Shown here in pieces: positions 51,601 to 59,363 of a DNA stretch of 64,000 nucleotides. The stretch lies in contig NZ_SMRS01000008.1 of assembly GCF_008368715.1 (NCBI RefSeq), positions 124,001-188,000 of the forward strand. The letters run 5' to 3'. Position numbers and translations under genes: made by a program. Numbering within the stretch: position 1 is the first letter of the stretch; every line of letters starts with the position of its first letter. The stretch is from Nitrincola tapanii (GTDB lineage: Bacteria; Pseudomonadota; Gammaproteobacteria; Pseudomonadales; Balneatricaceae). The notes below the pieces were generated by a model that saw only the letters and a list, made by a program, of their open reading frames with translations, was not told where the DNA came from and did not search any database.

Positions 51601-51716
51601 ATGCATTCTTTGCCAGTATGGCGGTGACGATTATGGGAGGCTTGGCTTTTGCAACGGTATTGACTCTGGTTGCGGTGCCTGTGCTCTATGCGGTGGTGTT
51701 AAAGGTGAAAAGATAA
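48678..51716 (+). CDS. RND efflux pump, inner-membrane transporter
   Basis: A 1012-residue RND transporter with 12 membrane helices and two large periplasmic loops. The proton-relay helix 4 has ALIIAMGMLVDNAIVVAEGM, and helix 10 has LLGFLSLSGMLMKNAIVLVDEIDE. The N-terminus and loop ISTSYPGATAAEVEKEVTEVLESAIQ are typical of HAE-type pumps of the VexF/AcrB-like class. Co-transcribed with the adaptor before it. Substrates cannot be inferred. Confidence 0.94.
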   Translation: MRIAGYAISRPLNTWLFILLCFLGGLWALFNIGRLEDPAFSVKNAVISTSYPGATAAEVEKEVTEVLESAIQQLAQLKRVTSKSKPGVSEITVEIQDKYKGDQIAQVWDELRRKVSDAQRRLPQGAGVPLVNDDFGDVFGIFYAVTAEGFSDREIRDLARFLRRELLTVPGVAKVQTAGEPEERIYVEISNERLSSLGLPVNLILNTLQSENEVTGSGEIRLADQRVRILSPQGFDSVRDIEQLRIGRPGHAEQLFLSDVAQVTRAPVEVPSHLIRFNGTPAFSLAVSGLSDANIVEVGRAVDAHLALLADRIPLGVELHPIYEQHQVVDEAINSFILSLLLSVVIVVGVLCLTMGWRPGLVVGLTLFLTVLGTLFFMAIFSIEMERISLGALIIAMGMLVDNAIVVAEGMLMNMQRGQRSQQAAEEAAARTQIPLLGATVIGIMAFAGIGLSPDTTGEFLFSLFAVISISLMLSWVLAITVTPLLGHYLFKRGSTPTEEADLYAGAGYRFYRGLLLTCLQRRRVTLLLLLGLTLASLVGFGQVKQSFFPPSNTPIFFVNYFLPQGSDLRATSRDLAEIEAWLLDLPEVESVAAFVGRGASRFMLTYSPEQPNPALGHLIVRTQSREQIPPLMARLAQVMPERFPAADIFTEQLMFGPGGGAKLEARFLGSDEVVLRALAEEAMQIFRSTPGVMDVRHNWRERVPVLLPELNEQRARLAGINREDVAMALQFATTGMVTGYYREGEERIPIQLRPPEAERLAVERLQDRLIWSPSDGAYVPMTQVVDPFRLSHEEALIHRRDRLRSLAVQANPQLGLGAPEVHARLRAQVEAIPLPAGYRLEWGGEYESSRNAQAGLAAQLPLSFLVMLVISILLFGRLRQPLIIWLIVPMSICGVTASLLLTGMPFSFTALLGFLSLSGMLMKNAIVLVDEIDERLREQALGWQSIADACVSRMRPVILAALTTILGMLPLLWDAFFASMAVTIMGGLAFATVLTLVAVPVLYAVVLKVKR

Positions 51717-51782
51717 ATTTTCGTTCTAAGGTCTTACCCTTAGGGCTGGTTGTCTGCCTAAGGCTCATCTATAGTATGGGCT

Positions 51783-51800
51783 TATAATAAGTATACTTAT
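51783..51800 (+). promoter_or_regulatory. -10 element overlapping a 14-bp palindrome before the chemoreceptor gene
   Basis: TATAAT (51783-51788) runs into ATAAGTATACTTAT (51787-51800), a perfect palindrome that ends 12 bases before the ATG. No good -35 is seen 17 bases upstream. The arrangement suggests a repressor site on the start region. A further hairpin CCTTAGG/CCTAAGG lies at 51738-51763. Confidence 0.35.
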
Positions 51801-51812
51801 AAGAGATCGCAG

Positions 51813-53606
51813 ATGAGCCTGTATAAAACAATCGAAAAAAATCTCTTCAATACGCTCACCAAAAAAATCATTGGTAACGTGTTGTTTCTCTTACTTCCGC
51901 ATGTTTTTCTTATCTTTGTCGGCGCCTATTATTCGGATCATGTCAAACAGCTGATCCGTGCTTTGGCGCTGAGTCCCGAGCAACAGGGGCAGCTTGAGAG
52001 TGCTTTCTCTCAACTTTTGTTGATCGGTGGTCTGACGGTGACTTTTGCCTTGTTAGCAGGCTTGTTCACCATCTTCTTTATGCGCCATCTCTTCTTAAAG
52101 CCGATTCGTGAAATCACTCAGGTTTTACGCGCGATCAAAGAGAAGGATGGTGATATTTCCGCTACGCTGCCGGCCTATACCTACGATGAAATCTCCGATA
52201 TGGCCGCAGGCTACAATGATTTCACGGATCGTTTGCGCCAGATGATCGCGGAGACACGCCGTCATTCCGTGAGTGTGGCTTTGAGTTCGACCAAGCTGCA
52301 AAAAGTGGTGACGGAAGCGCATGAGTCGGCCTTGAAACAGGAAGGTCAGGCGCAGCAGGTGTTCCTATCCAGCAGCCAGGCTTCGCAAGCGATTGATGAG
52401 ATTGCGGGCAACACTTTACGCATTAGTGAGCAAACCAGTGGCAATATGCGTGAAATTCGTACTTCCAGTGATGAGTTGCGTAAGGTATTGGAGCAGATCA
52501 AGTCGATCCGTGAACTGGCCACCAGCTTCCAGACCACCGTGCAGAAGCTCAGCGAAAACTCGGGCAACATCACCCACATTCTTTCGATGGTGAAAGATTT
52601 CTCCGATCAAACCAATCTGTTGGCGTTGAATGCTTCGATTGAAGCGGCACGTGCCGGAGAAGCCGGGCGGGGATTTGCTGTAGTCGCGGATGAGGTGCGT
52701 AATCTATCCCATAAGGTGGGCGTGGCAACGGGTGAAATTGACGACAACATCGGTGAGATGAGTGCGCTTGTGGAAAGCACTTATAACAGCGCGGTTAATA
52801 TTCTTGAGTATGTTGAGAATACCGAAAGCTTTATTGATGGCACCAGTGTGCAGTTCGGTAAGCTGGTGGCGGATTTTGATGAGATCAACAGCCAATTGAC
52901 CGGTATATCCGCTGCGATTGATGAGCTGTCTTACACCAACAAAGAATCCCATAACCATGTCCAGCAGATCACTGAATTGTCCTTGGGCATGAAAGAGGAT
53001 ATGGAGCGCTCGAAGGCCTTCTCCGGTGAGTTGGAGCAGGCCACAGAGAAAACACAGGAACTCCTGTCACACTTCTCGATCGGTTATGGTGCCTTTGAGA
53101 ATATTATTCATACCGGAATGGATTGGGCGAAACAGGTCACTCAGACACTGGAGCAGTTGTCTTCTCAAGGGATCAACTTGATGGATCACAACTACCAGCG
53201 TATGAACCCAGGCCAACAGCCCGAGAAGTTCCTGACACGTTACACCGAAGCCTATGAGCGGGTGATGCAGCCTTTGTTTGATGAGTTTATTCGTCAGCGT
53301 CCTGAGTTTATTTATGCGATCTGTGTGGATAAAAATGGCTATGCGGCGGCGCATCATGCCAAGGTGAGTAAGCCCATGACTGGGGACTTGCAAACAGATC
53401 TGCTGAACAGTCGTAACCGGCGTATTCTGTTTGGCAGCCGCACGGAAAAACGTCGTGCCAGCCATCAGACACCTTTCCTTCTTCAGACGATTATTCGTGA
53501 TACCGGTGAGATCTTAAATGATCTGTCGATTCCGGTTTATATTAATGGTCAGCATTGGGGTGCGTTAATTATGGGCTTTGATCCTAAACATTTGCTGGCG
53601 GATTAA
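51813..53606 (+). CDS. Methyl-accepting chemotaxis protein with a C-terminal Cache-like domain
   Basis: A 597-residue receptor. Two membrane helices (about 21-40 and 69-90) enclose a periplasmic loop of only about 28 residues. A HAMP domain follows (about 91-145), then the signalling domain with hairpin tip [35 protein letters not shown]. After this comes an extra region (about 465-597) that looks like a small Cache/PAS-type sensor: [18 protein letters not shown] ... [29 protein letters not shown]. Because the periplasmic loop is too small to bind ligand, sensing is probably done by this cytoplasmic C-terminal region. No CheR-binding pentapeptide at the end. Confidence 0.9.
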   Translation: MSLYKTIEKNLFNTLTKKIIGNVLFLLLPHVFLIFVGAYYSDHVKQLIRALALSPEQQGQLESAFSQLLLIGGLTVTFALLAGLFTIFFMRHLFLKPIREITQVLRAIKEKDGDISATLPAYTYDEISDMAAGYNDFTDRLRQMIAETRRHSVSVALSSTKLQKVVTEAHESALKQEGQAQQVFLSSSQASQAIDEIAGNTLRISEQTSGNMREIRTSSDELRKVLEQIKSIRELATSFQTTVQKLSENSGNITHILSMVKDFSDQTNLLALNASIEAARAGEAGRGFAVVADEVRNLSHKVGVATGEIDDNIGEMSALVESTYNSAVNILEYVENTESFIDGTSVQFGKLVADFDEINSQLTGISAAIDELSYTNKESHNHVQQITELSLGMKEDMERSKAFSGELEQATEKTQELLSHFSIGYGAFENIIHTGMDWAKQVTQTLEQLSSQGINLMDHNYQRMNPGQQPEKFLTRYTEAYERVMQPLFDEFIRQRPEFIYAICVDKNGYAAAHHAKVSKPMTGDLQTDLLNSRNRRILFGSRTEKRRASHQTPFLLQTIIRDTGEILNDLSIPVYINGQHWGALIMGFDPKHLLAD

Positions 53607-53625
53607 AACACATCTGTGTGGACAG

Positions 53626-53649
53626 AACCCCGGGAAGACCGGGGTTTTT
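53626..53649 (+). terminator. Rho-independent terminator after the chemoreceptor gene
   Basis: AACCCCGG (53626-53633) pairs with CCGGGGTT (53639-53646) around GAAGA, followed by a T5 run. Confidence 0.87.
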
Positions 53650-53713
53650 CTTGTGTGTTATCCTGATTTTTTCCACCTGAAGCGGCTCAATATTTGGAAT
53701 AGGGCAAAAGCAA

Positions 53714-54457
53714 ATGGCGTTAGCCGGTAAAGAGATACATCGTAGTTATGATGAGTTTGGGGTGATTCGTGTTTTGGATGATGGCCACAAGCGCTTTTTG
53801 TCCTTTGGTTTGGAAGATGAGCAAAGCTGTATTCTGAAGAGTGATCCCGGCCTGACACAGTTGGATTATGTGCGCGCGATGTTGCTGGTGCTGGTTTTCA
53901 CTGAACCTCGGCGCGTGCTGTCTTTAGGTTTGGGGGCGGGTAGTTTGTGCCATGCCTTGCATCAGGCCTTACCGGAGCTGAAGCAGCAGGTGGTGGAGTT
54001 GCGTCGTGGGGTCGTGGAGGTGGCTTATCGTTACTTCCAGTTTCCGCGCAGTAAGCGCATTGAAGTGTTTGAGATGGATGCGCATGCTTTTCTGCTGACG
54101 GAAGAAACCCCTCCTTTGGATGTCATTTTTAGTGATCTTTATGATGAAGGCGGCATAGCTTCACAACAGATGTCACCGGATTTCCTGTTTGAATGTTCCG
54201 AGCGTTTAAAATCAGGAGGTTGGCTGGTATTAAATTGTTGGAAGGATCATCGCAGTGAGCGTGTGTTGCCGGAGCTGAAGCGTTACTTTGCCGAGGTATC
54301 GAGTTGTACCACGCAGGATGGCAACTGGATACTGCTGGCTTCTAAACAGCCGGTTGAGATGAGTGTGAATCAACGTAAGCAGCGCATTCGTGATCTTCTG
54401 CCACAGCTGAGGTTTTCCTTGCAACCCTATATGAATCGTTTATGTGAGAAGATTTAA
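53714..54457 (+). CDS. Spermidine synthase-like SAM-binding protein
   Basis: A 247-residue protein with the spermidine-synthase fold. Visible are RRVLSLGLGAGSLCHALHQ (nucleotide-binding glycines, about residues 73-91), VVELRRGVVEVAYRYFQFP, and LDVIFSDLYDEGGIASQQMS, where the aspartate of the active-site loop would be. The usual polyamine-enzyme signature with its GG-D residues is partly replaced, and no speD gene is adjacent. It may be a methyltransferase- or aminopropyltransferase-like protein with another substrate. Followed by several stem-loops (54471-54598). Confidence 0.75.
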   Translation: MALAGKEIHRSYDEFGVIRVLDDGHKRFLSFGLEDEQSCILKSDPGLTQLDYVRAMLLVLVFTEPRRVLSLGLGAGSLCHALHQALPELKQQVVELRRGVVEVAYRYFQFPRSKRIEVFEMDAHAFLLTEETPPLDVIFSDLYDEGGIASQQMSPDFLFECSERLKSGGWLVLNCWKDHRSERVLPELKRYFAEVSSCTTQDGNWILLASKQPVEMSVNQRKQRIRDLLPQLRFSLQPYMNRLCEKI

Positions 54458-54470
54458 CGGAAGATTACGG

Positions 54471-54598
54471 AAATCTAAGCATGACTTGCTTAGATTTGCA
54501 GGGAAGACCGCCGTCTAGAAACGGTTGAGCGAAGAGCTAAAGCTCTTTCTACTAGGATCAACCTAGCTCAGCGCTTTGGATGGAGCGCTGAGCCAGGT
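54471..54598. repeat. Series of stem-loops between convergent genes
   Basis: The 149-base gap between the spermidine-synthase-like gene and minE is filled with inverted repeats. AAATCTAAGCA/TGCTTAGATTT at 54471-54497 has an 11-bp stem. CCGT/ACGG lies at 54511-54524, AAGAGCT/AGCTCTT at 54532-54547 and CTAGG/CCTAG at 54552-54566. The last is ACCT-x-GCTCAGCGCT paired with AGCGCTGAGC-x-AGGT at 54561-54598, partly exclusive with the one before. None has a clean T run, but the outer two probably end transcription from each side. Confidence 0.6.
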
Positions 54599-54606
54599 CG
54601 TTTGCA

Positions 54607-54864
54607 TCACTTGATAGGGCAGTCGACGTTGATTTCCAACACTGAAATGTCCTGACCTTCATTACGCACTTCAATATTCAGTGCACTGCTATCAATTTCA
54701 ACGTACTTCTTGATCACTTCCAGAATCTCCTGCTGCAGTTTGGGCATCCATTCCGGCTGGGAGGCTGCAGAGCGTTCGTGGGCGACGATGACTTGTAGAC
54801 GTTCTTTGGCGATCGAGGCTGAGGTTTTTTTGTTTGAGCGCCAAAAGCTAAAAATTCCAGACAT
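54607..54864 (-). CDS. minE: MinE, division site specificity factor
   Basis: An 85-residue protein that stimulates MinD ATPase and drives Min oscillation. The N-terminal MSGIFSFWRSNKKTSASIAKERLQVIVAHER includes the membrane-targeting stretch and the MinD-contact helix. The C-terminal dimer domain is EILEVIKKYVEIDSSALNIEV. It lies two bases after minD, in the order minC-minD-minE. Confidence 0.97.
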   Translation of the reverse strand: MSGIFSFWRSNKKTSASIAKERLQVIVAHERSAASQPEWMPKLQQEILEVIKKYVEIDSSALNIEVRNEGQDISVLEINVDCPIK

Positions 54865-54866
54865 GG

Positions 54867-55691
54867 TTAGCGTGCTCCAAACAATCGACCGAAGAAGCCT
54901 TTCTTCTCCGCTTCAATAAAACGCAGGGGGATCTCTTCACCCAGCAGGCGTTTGATAACATCCTGATACGCCTTACCGGCCACATCATCCTGATTTGTGA
55001 TCACCGGTTTGCCCTGGTTGGAAGAGTCCAGCACGATGCGTGATTCAGGGATGACGCCAATCAGTGGGATGCCGAGAATGTCGTCAATATCCTGCAGGCT
55101 GAGCATATCTCCGTTCTCAACGCGTTCCGGGACATACCGTGTGATCAGCAGGTGCTGTGGAATGCGTTTGCCTTCGACTTCGGCAAGGCGTGTGGAGCTG
55201 TCGAGGAAACCGAGCATACGATCTGAGTCACGCACGGATGAAATTTCGGGGTTGGTGACGACCACGGCTTCATCGGCAAAATACATCGCCATTTTGGCAC
55301 CCTTTTCGATCCCGGCGGGTGAATCGCAGACGATATAGTCAAACTCTTGAACCAACTGCTCCATGATTTCCTGCACACCTTCCAGAGAGAGGTGGTCTTT
55401 ATCACGTGTTTGAGAGGCAGGGATCATGTAGAGATTTTCGCTGATCTGTTTGACGTGAATAATCGCCTGGTTCAGCTTGCACTCTTTTTTGATGGCTTGA
55501 ATAAAGTCGAAGACCACTTTGCGCTCACAGCCCATGATCAGATCCAGGTTGCGCAAGCCCACATCAAAATCGATCACGACGGTTTTTTTACCGGCCAGAG
55601 CCAAACCCGCACCGAGTGATGCGCTGCTGGTGGTTTTACCCACGCCTCCTTTGCCTGATGTGACAACAATAATTTTGCCCTTATTGTCCAT
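54867..55691 (-). CDS. minD: MinD, septum-site determining ATPase
   Basis: Membrane-associated ATPase that recruits MinC. The 274-residue protein begins MDNKGKIIVVTSGKGGVGKTT, containing the deviant Walker A GKGGVGKT, with DFDVGLRNLDLIMG and CDSPAGIEKGA as switch motifs. The C-terminus KKGFFGRLFGAR is the amphipathic membrane helix. The ATG at 55691 is preferred because GGAG lies eight bases upstream; a start at 55703 would add four residues. Confidence 0.97.
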   Translation of the reverse strand: MDNKGKIIVVTSGKGGVGKTTSSASLGAGLALAGKKTVVIDFDVGLRNLDLIMGCERKVVFDFIQAIKKECKLNQAIIHVKQISENLYMIPASQTRDKDHLSLEGVQEIMEQLVQEFDYIVCDSPAGIEKGAKMAMYFADEAVVVTNPEISSVRDSDRMLGFLDSSTRLAEVEGKRIPQHLLITRYVPERVENGDMLSLQDIDDILGIPLIGVIPESRIVLDSSNQGKPVITNQDDVAGKAYQDVIKRLLGEEIPLRFIEAEKKGFFGRLFGAR

Positions 55692-55730
55692 TCGTGTCTC
55701 CATGCCCGTCTTGGGTTCTGAATTGAAGAA

Positions 55731-56528
55731 TTAAAATACTAAAATTTGAATTGTCTGATCATCTTTCACTACCTGACAGGGCTTATGCAGCACCGCCTCC
55801 GAGACCGAGTCCTGGGTCAGATAGTCACCATTAATCAGCAGCAGCTCGGCATCCATTGTGGTACAAAAGATGCGGGCTTGATCATTGCCTTTTAAACCGG
55901 CCATCGCACGCCCGCGTAACGCGCCATACACATGAATATTGCCGTCGGCCAGAATTTCAGCCCCACGGCTCACGTTTCCGATCACGATCAGATCCCGATC
56001 GCGTGCATAAACCTGCTGGCCGGAACGAATCGGCGTGGTGATGATCAAGGCATCTTTGAATTCGCTCTCAGCACTTTGTTCGGAGCGGGTCGCTTCAGAG
56101 GTGGTGGCCGGGCTTTGGCGGCGCAGGTGTTCGCGTGAAAGTTCACCCAGATAGCTGATGCCCAGAGGTTGTGCTAAGGCCGCTTGGCTTTCGGGCGCGC
56201 GCAGGGCAAAGGGGTTGGCTCCGGCTTGGCGCAGGCGGTTGACCACGTCCTGCAAACCGGCTGGGCTTAAATCGCTTTGTTCAAGTTCGATCACCACCGG
56301 CATGCCTTGGATCAAAGCCTGAGCGTGCTGGGCCAGCTCTTCCAAAGCGGCGTCCAGATGCGCCATATCCTCATCACTCAGGCGTTGCAAGCGCAGGTAA
56401 GCGGCTGAGGTCATGCCGCCTTTGATCTTCACTTTGGGCGGTGCTGTGCTGACATTGACGGCATGCAGTGACACCGTCGGTTCCTGAGAAGTTTGCGCTT
56501 TTTTTGCTGTTTTTCCCGAAAAAAACAT
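55731..56528 (-). CDS. minC: MinC, septum formation inhibitor
   Basis: FtsZ inhibitor of 265 residues that acts with MinD to block division at the poles. The N-terminal domain (about 30-110) has LDAALEELAQHAQALIQGMPVVIELE. A proline- and charge-rich linker follows, and the C-terminal beta-helix is clear: IRSGQQVYARDRDLIVIGNVSRGAEILADGNIHVYGALRGRAMAG. ATG 56528 with AGGG before it is chosen; a TTG at 56552 would add 8 residues. A 27-base gap plus the minD leader separates it from minD. Confidence 0.95.
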   Translation of the reverse strand: MFFSGKTAKKAQTSQEPTVSLHAVNVSTAPPKVKIKGGMTSAAYLRLQRLSDEDMAHLDAALEELAQHAQALIQGMPVVIELEQSDLSPAGLQDVVNRLRQAGANPFALRAPESQAALAQPLGISYLGELSREHLRRQSPATTSEATRSEQSAESEFKDALIITTPIRSGQQVYARDRDLIVIGNVSRGAEILADGNIHVYGALRGRAMAGLKGNDQARIFCTTMDAELLLINGDYLTQDSVSEAVLHKPCQVVKDDQTIQILVF

Positions 56529-56764
56529 CTGATTGTCGCCCTGTGCATTCAATCCGTAACAGCGACTGATTGTACTTGAAGGGCCCGAACTTGGCTATGT
56601 GGACACCCATTGCGTGAGCGTTCATTTGCTTATCTCTTAACCTGCAAAGTTCGAACTAGTCTTTTCTGACGAGCTGTTATACATCATGGGCTGAGTTAGA
56701 CTTTTGCTCGGTGAGCGTTATCGCTGCTTTAAAGTTTGAGAAAAATGCTAGGGAGAAAAGGATT

Positions 56765-57265
56765 GTGAAGAGTTCGATGCGTTGGAAGTCTTGGGTGCTG
56801 GTTTGTCTAGTTTCGGTTTGGGTTGGTGGGGTGCAAGCGAATAGTATCAAAACAACTCAATATGAGGATTGGGCCAGTGTTTGTGACACGAGTATAAGAC
56901 CTGAGCGTTGTGAGATTCGCCAGGTGCTGCGTGAAAACGCGCAGACCGGTGGTGCTCAGCTGTTGAAAGCGAGCCTTAGTAAAGTGGACGATCAGTTTTT
57001 GTTACAACTTCTTTTTCCCATGGGGATTGATTTGCGTCCAGGCATTGCGCTGCAGATAGATCAGCAACAAGAGCAACGCTTTCAATTCCTGACCTGTACC
57101 CAAGCGGGTTGCTTGGTGGCGATTCCTGTGGATCAGGCCATGATGATCAACCTGCGTGCAGGTCAAGTCGTAAAACTCGGTCTTAAGCCATTAAATGCTC
57201 AGCGTCCAGTGGTGATGCAAATGTCATTGCGTGGTTTTAACAACGCCAGTCAGCAGGTCAAATGA
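56765..57265 (+). CDS. IalB-like (invasion-associated locus B) exported protein
   Basis: A 166-residue protein with a signal peptide (about residues 1-27, WKSWVLVCLVSVWVGGVQA) and the IalB family pattern: YEDWASVCDTS...RCEIRQVL, a paired-cysteine segment, then FPMGIDLRPGIALQID and FLTCTQAGCLVAIPVD. Such proteins are secreted and of unknown function, common in environmental bacteria. GTG 56765, with GGGAG nine bases upstream, is the preferred start; ATG 56777 is possible. Ends just before a 12-bp stem-loop at 57273. Confidence 0.78.
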   Translation: MKSSMRWKSWVLVCLVSVWVGGVQANSIKTTQYEDWASVCDTSIRPERCEIRQVLRENAQTGGAQLLKASLSKVDDQFLLQLLFPMGIDLRPGIALQIDQQQEQRFQFLTCTQAGCLVAIPVDQAMMINLRAGQVVKLGLKPLNAQRPVVMQMSLRGFNNASQQVK

Positions 57266-57272
57266 TTGGCTT

Positions 57273-57301
57273 GAAACACCCATCAAGTCGATGGGTGTTT
57301 C
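57273..57301. terminator. 12-bp stem-loop between convergent IalB-like and adenine deaminase genes
   Basis: GAAACACCCATC (57273-57284) pairs perfectly with GATGGGTGTTTC (57290-57301), loop AAGTC. It overlaps the stop codon of the minus-strand gene. T-rich arms make a role in ending both transcripts likely. Confidence 0.6.
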
Positions 57302-58314
57302 AACTCCTCCCAAACATGAGCCAATTGATTTAATGCCTGTTGTTTTTCGCTAGGGTCCATCCAGCTGGCGATCAAGCTGTTACGACAGAGTTGATAGATA
57401 TGATGCGGCAAAACCGGCAGGTGGTTCACCAGAGCCTGAAAGTTGTCATTGATATAGCCGCCAAAATAGGCCGGATCATCCGAGTTGACGGTGACGCACA
57501 AGCCTTTCTCTAAGAGCTGCAAAATCGGATGTTGATCTAACTCAGGTACTACACAGAGCTTCTGGTTGGAGAGAGGACACATCGTTAATGGGATGCCCTG
57601 TTGCGCCAGGTAGATCAGCAATTCAGCATCCTCTAAAGCACGGTTGCCATGATCAATACGCTCTGCGTTCAGGAGCTTCAAAGCCTGCCACACATATTCC
57701 GCCGGTCCTTCCTCGCCAGCATGGATGGTGACTTTGAGCCCCAACGCATGGCAACGTGCAAACAGACGCGTGAATTTTTCTGGGGGCTGGCCTCTTTCTG
57801 ATGAATCCAGACCGACCCCGGCAATTTGATCTAGGTAGGGCAGTGCCTGTTCTAGAGTATTGAGTGCTTCTTCTTCAGACAGATGGCGCAGAAAGGAAAG
57901 AATCAAACGATAGCTGATGTTGAATTGATGACGGGCTTCAGCCAAAGCATGCGTAATGCCGCGTAATTGGGTTTCCAGGCTCACACCACGTGCTAAGTGG
58001 GCTTGGGGGTCAAAAAAAACTTCAGTGTGAATGACCTGGTCGGCATGAATACGCTTCATGTAAGCAAAGGTAAGGTCATAAAAATCCTCTTCCGTATTCA
58101 GGACGGAAGTGCCTTGGTAATACAGATCTAAGAACTCCTGGAGATTATTAAATTGATAGGCTTGATGCAGGGCGGCTTCATCGGCATAGGGCAATTGGAT
58201 CTGATTGCGTCGAGCCAGTTTGAACATGAGTTCAGGTTCAAGGCTACCTTCCAGGTGCAGATGCAGTTCCGCTTTCGGGAGTTGTTGGATGAGGTGAGTA
58301 AGTGATTGACTCAT
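57283..58314 (-). CDS. Adenine deaminase (adenosine deaminase superfamily)
   Basis: A 343-residue cytoplasmic zinc hydrolase converting adenine to hypoxanthine. Metal ligands are in ELHLHLEG (His18, His20), VTIHAGEEG and VTVNSDDPAYFGGY. The stretches FNNLQEFLDLYYQG, LSFLRHLSEEEALNTLEQALPY and IAGVGLDSSE match the bacterial adenine-deaminase group, related to fungal Aah1, rather than true adenosine deaminases. P. aeruginosa PA0148, first labelled adenosine deaminase, belongs to that group. ATG 58314 with AGGAGGA six bases before it is chosen. Confidence 0.85.
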   Translation of the reverse strand: MSQSLTHLIQQLPKAELHLHLEGSLEPELMFKLARRNQIQLPYADEAALHQAYQFNNLQEFLDLYYQGTSVLNTEEDFYDLTFAYMKRIHADQVIHTEVFFDPQAHLARGVSLETQLRGITHALAEARHQFNISYRLILSFLRHLSEEEALNTLEQALPYLDQIAGVGLDSSERGQPPEKFTRLFARCHALGLKVTIHAGEEGPAEYVWQALKLLNAERIDHGNRALEDAELLIYLAQQGIPLTMCPLSNQKLCVVPELDQHPILQLLEKGLCVTVNSDDPAYFGGYINDNFQALVNHLPVLPHHIYQLCRNSLIASWMDPSEKQQALNQLAHVWEELKHPST

Positions 58315-58396
58315 GAGCCATCCTCCTGGCAGAGCTAAATAAGGGATATTCAACCTATAGCACAGGAGGCGTGGCTTTGCTTAAGACTTGGCGTCA

Positions 58397-59086
58397 TCAA
58401 TCGCTTAGAAATGCGCTCAGATACTGCCAACTGCGTGCTTCGGAGCGCGCATCATAGGCGACCCCGAGTGCGGGATTGTGGCTGCCGGGAATGGCAAAAG
58501 AGTGCAGGGCGTGGCCAAGATCCACCAGTGTCCAGTCGAGGGTGGATTGATTCAGATACTGCCGTGTGGCCAGTAGATCGCTATCTGGCACCATCGGGTC
58601 GGCTGCTCCGTTTAGGATGAGTAAGGCTTTATTCGCGGCTTGAGGTTGGAGGTCTTTGGGGAAACTCAGTAAGCCGTGCAGACTGACTCCACGGCTGATC
58701 TCTGGTACATACAGAGTGCTCTGAATCGCACAAAGCCCACCTAAGCAATACCCCATCACTGCCAGCTCTTCACAGGATTCAGGAGTTTCTGTTTTGACAA
58801 ACTCCACAAATGCCTGCAAGCGTTGGCGCAATGCTGTGAAATCCTGCAAGAGAAGGGACATGGCCTCAGCGCGTTGTTCAATACCGGAAAGATCCGTGTC
58901 CTGGCCGTAGAGGTCGATCAACCAGACATTCCAACCCAGCGCTTGCAATTTGCGCGCGATCCCTTGTTCAAACTCACTAATCCCAGCCCAGGTGGAATAG
59001 ACCAGCAATGAGCGTCTGGTGGGAGTGGCAAAGAGCTGATGTTGATGACGACGACCTTCAAGAGTCTGTGGCTGAATCTGAGGCAT
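58397..59086 (-). CDS. Dienelactone hydrolase family protein
   Basis: A 229-residue alpha/beta hydrolase with a cysteine nucleophile. The catalytic residues are Cys114 in MGYCLGGLCA, Asp163 in LNGAADPMVP and His192 or His195 in LGHALHSF. Dienelactone hydrolases open lactones in chlorocatechol pathways, but many family members act on other small esters. Ribosome site AAGGAG lies before the ATG. It is divergent from the aromatic operon, and a repeated palindrome sits directly at its 5' end (59100-59117), so it may share the regulator of that operon. Confidence 0.85.
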   Translation of the reverse strand: MPQIQPQTLEGRRHQHQLFATPTRRSLLVYSTWAGISEFEQGIARKLQALGWNVWLIDLYGQDTDLSGIEQRAEAMSLLLQDFTALRQRLQAFVEFVKTETPESCEELAVMGYCLGGLCAIQSTLYVPEISRGVSLHGLLSFPKDLQPQAANKALLILNGAADPMVPDSDLLATRQYLNQSTLDWTLVDLGHALHSFAIPGSHNPALGVAYDARSEARSWQYLSAFLSD

Positions 59087-59099
59087 GCTGGCTCCTTAT

Positions 59100-59117
59100 A
59101 AAGATACATAAGTGTAT
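59100..59117. promoter_or_regulatory. Left copy of the 18-bp palindromic element
   Basis: AAAGATACA-TAAG-TGTAT; ATACA and TGTAT form a perfect inverted repeat with a 4-base spacer. It begins 14 bases upstream of the divergent dienelactone-hydrolase-like start, near its transcription start. Also part of the longer inverted repeat TACATAA/TTATGTA (59105-59123). Confidence 0.6.
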
Positions 59118-59333
59118 TATGTAAGATCTATTGAATTGGATCACATCAAATTGATTTTATGATTTTAGACTAAAGTATACATGTTTTTATCTGGGGTAGG
59201 TTACTCATTCTGAACCTATTTTCATGGTCTTTTTTCTTTACTATCTTGTTGTATTTATTTAGAAATAATATCGTCTCTCTCTGGATGAGAGCTTCTATCA
59301 TTTAACCCCTCGAAAAACTTGCGGTCTTTTTAC

Positions 59334-59363
59334 TTGACAGCTTTGACACCAGCCTCCTAACAT
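59334..59363 (+). promoter_or_regulatory. Promoter of the aromatic catabolic operon
   Basis: Perfect -35 TTGACA (59334-59339), 18-base spacer, -10 TAACAT (59358-59363; 4/6). The expected start near 59370 falls in the palindromic element that begins at 59364. Confidence 0.55.
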
